Assembly (NCBI GenBank): GCA_947455195.1
Contig: CANGMI010000004.1
Location: 124,001 to 188,000 of the forward strand
DNA length: 64,000 nucleotides
Source: Pseudomonadota bacterium
GTDB lineage: Bacteria > Pseudomonadota > Gammaproteobacteria > Burkholderiales > SG8-39
Direction: 5' to 3'
Positions 63,161 through 64,000 of the stretch are shown one piece after another; within the stretch, counting starts at the first letter, position 1, and each line of letters opens with the position of its first letter. The translations under genes were made by a program, and so were the position numbers. The notes beneath the pieces were generated by a model. The model was given only the letters and a program-made list of their open reading frames with translations, was not told the DNA's origin and did no database searches.

Positions 63161-64000
63161 ATGCGTGCCGAGGTTCGACGTTTCACCATGGCTCACCCGG
63201 GCGATGTCAGCGCACTGGCCGCTGCCATCGACCGTGGCGAGGTAACCGCCGCCTCGATCGTCGCCATCATCGGGAAGACCGAGGGCAACGGCGGGGTGAA
63301 TGACTTCACGCGTGGCTACTTCACCCAATCGCTGATGCTCATGCTCTCGGGCTATCTGGGCGAACCGGCCGAGTCGCTCAAGGCCCGACTGCCCTGCGTG
63401 CTCTCTGGTGGCACCGAGGGTGTGCTCAGCCCCCATTACGTGGTGTTCATGCGAGTACCCGATGCAAGCGACGCACGGCCCCCAGCTGGCGGGTTCTCTC
63501 TGGCGGTGGGAACCGCGTTCAGCGACCCGTTGCCCGCCGAGGCTGTGGGGCGTGCGGCCCAGGTTCGCAGCGTGGCCCAAGCCGTGCAGGCCGCCATGCG
63601 CGATGCCGGCCTGGTGTCAGCTTCCGAGGTGCAGTTCGTGCAGGTCAAGTGTCCGTGCGTGACCTCGGAACGCGCGGCTGACGCGCTTGCACGCGGCGCA
63701 TCCCCCCGAACCAGCAATCCGGGCCGGTCAATGGCCTATGCCCGGGCCGCTGGCGCCTTCGGCGTGGCGCTTGCCCTCGGCGAGCGAACCGAGTCCGATC
63801 TGGATGAAAGCGCCATGCTCGAGGACTTCTCCGTCCAGTCCTCCCGAGCCAGCATCTCTTCGGGGGTCGAAGTGGTCAGCAACGAAGTCATCGTGCTCGG
63901 GAACAGCAGTGCCTGGAGCGGCCCGCTGCTGGTGTCCTGCCACGTCATGCAAGATGCCCTGGACATTGCGGGCGTGACCCTTGCACTGGAGGGTGCAGGC
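63161..64000 (+). CDS. Ring-opening amidohydrolase (cyanuric acid hydrolase/barbiturase family), partial
   Basis: First 280 residues; the gene runs off the window (family length about 350-370). This rare fold has three similar domains, each giving a Ser-Lys pair. Visible are Lys39 in IGKTEGNGGVNDFTRG with Ser in LPCVLSGGTEGVLSPHYVVF, and the second Lys in VQVKCPCVT with Ser in VQSSRASISSG. The third pair lies beyond the edge. Members hydrolyse cyanuric acid (s-triazine breakdown) or barbituric acid (oxidative pyrimidine breakdown). The two cannot be told apart from this part. A strong AAGGAGGA site precedes the ATG. The amidase just upstream could process the product. Confidence 0.93.
   Translation, partial: MRAEVRRFTMAHPGDVSALAAAIDRGEVTAASIVAIIGKTEGNGGVNDFTRGYFTQSLMLMLSGYLGEPAESLKARLPCVLSGGTEGVLSPHYVVFMRVPDASDARPPAGGFSLAVGTAFSDPLPAEAVGRAAQVRSVAQAVQAAMRDAGLVSASEVQFVQVKCPCVTSERAADALARGASPRTSNPGRSMAYARAAGAFGVALALGERTESDLDESAMLEDFSVQSSRASISSGVEVVSNEVIVLGNSSAWSGPLLVSCHVMQDALDIAGVTLALEGAG

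Overview
The window is a GC-rich (about two thirds G+C), gene-dense piece of a proteobacterial chromosome, most likely a flagellated betaproteobacterium. The clues are an orphan TctC/Bug-type solute receptor, the blocks recO-pdxJ-acpS-nagZ and rpoE-rseA-rseB-mucD-lepA-lepB-rnc-era, rne beside rluC, yceD-rpmF-plsX-fabHDG-acpP-fabF, and a group I intron whose core closely resembles the one known from Azoarcus. I see no insertion sequences, prophage, CRISPR array or replication origin. Genus cannot be fixed from the sequence alone.

Region by region. 1-19 kb is a motility locus: flgP and flgT with a FimV-like lipoprotein (minus strand), then flaG, two short flagellin genes, a sigma54 activator and fliE-F-G-H-I-J, followed by a small secreted protein, a TPR-glycosyltransferase-like protein, a proline-rich secreted protein, a GT2 glycosyltransferase and a Bug receptor. 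Three sigma28-type promoters, two near-identical sigma54 promoters and an IHF-like site are readable in the intergenic DNA. 18.6-21.5 kb carries an unrecognised gene, a bactofilin / M23 peptidase / bactofilin operon (probable cell-shape module) and tRNA-Asn. 21.6-33 kb holds an aromatic aminotransferase, uvrB, rne (with a long R/E/G-rich tail encoded by tandem 9-mers), rluC, a HAD phosphatase, a Rieske protein, sppA, an RsmI-like methyltransferase and maf. 33-39.2 kb is the yceD-rpmF-plsX-fab operon. 39.4-54.2 kb is the sigma-E envelope-stress operon, then lepA, lepB, rnc, era, recO, pdxJ, acpS, nagZ, a family-5 uracil-DNA glycosylase, uvrC and pgsA. 54.2-59.1 kb carries tRNA-Gly, tRNA-Cys, two VOC-fold proteins, a FimV C-terminal-like protein, an MgtC-family membrane protein, an SDR, a tRNA-Leu(UAA) interrupted by a 251-nt group I intron, and tRNA-fMet. 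59.2-64 kb carries a YciI protein, a lone glycogen branching enzyme, an amidase and a cyanuric acid hydrolase/barbiturase-family enzyme cut by the window end.

The most striking item is the intron-containing tRNA-Leu(UAA). Its splice sites (after U34, before A35) match the cyanobacterial/plastid insertion site, its catalytic core can be aligned by eye to the Azoarcus tRNA-Ile ribozyme with compensatory base changes, and it is the only one of the five tRNA genes here whose 3' CCA is not encoded. Second in interest are the readable sigma28/sigma54 control of the two flagellins, the FlgP/FlgT (H-ring-type) genes, the glycosyltransferase genes inside the flagellar locus, and the amidase plus ring-opening amidohydrolase pair at the right edge.
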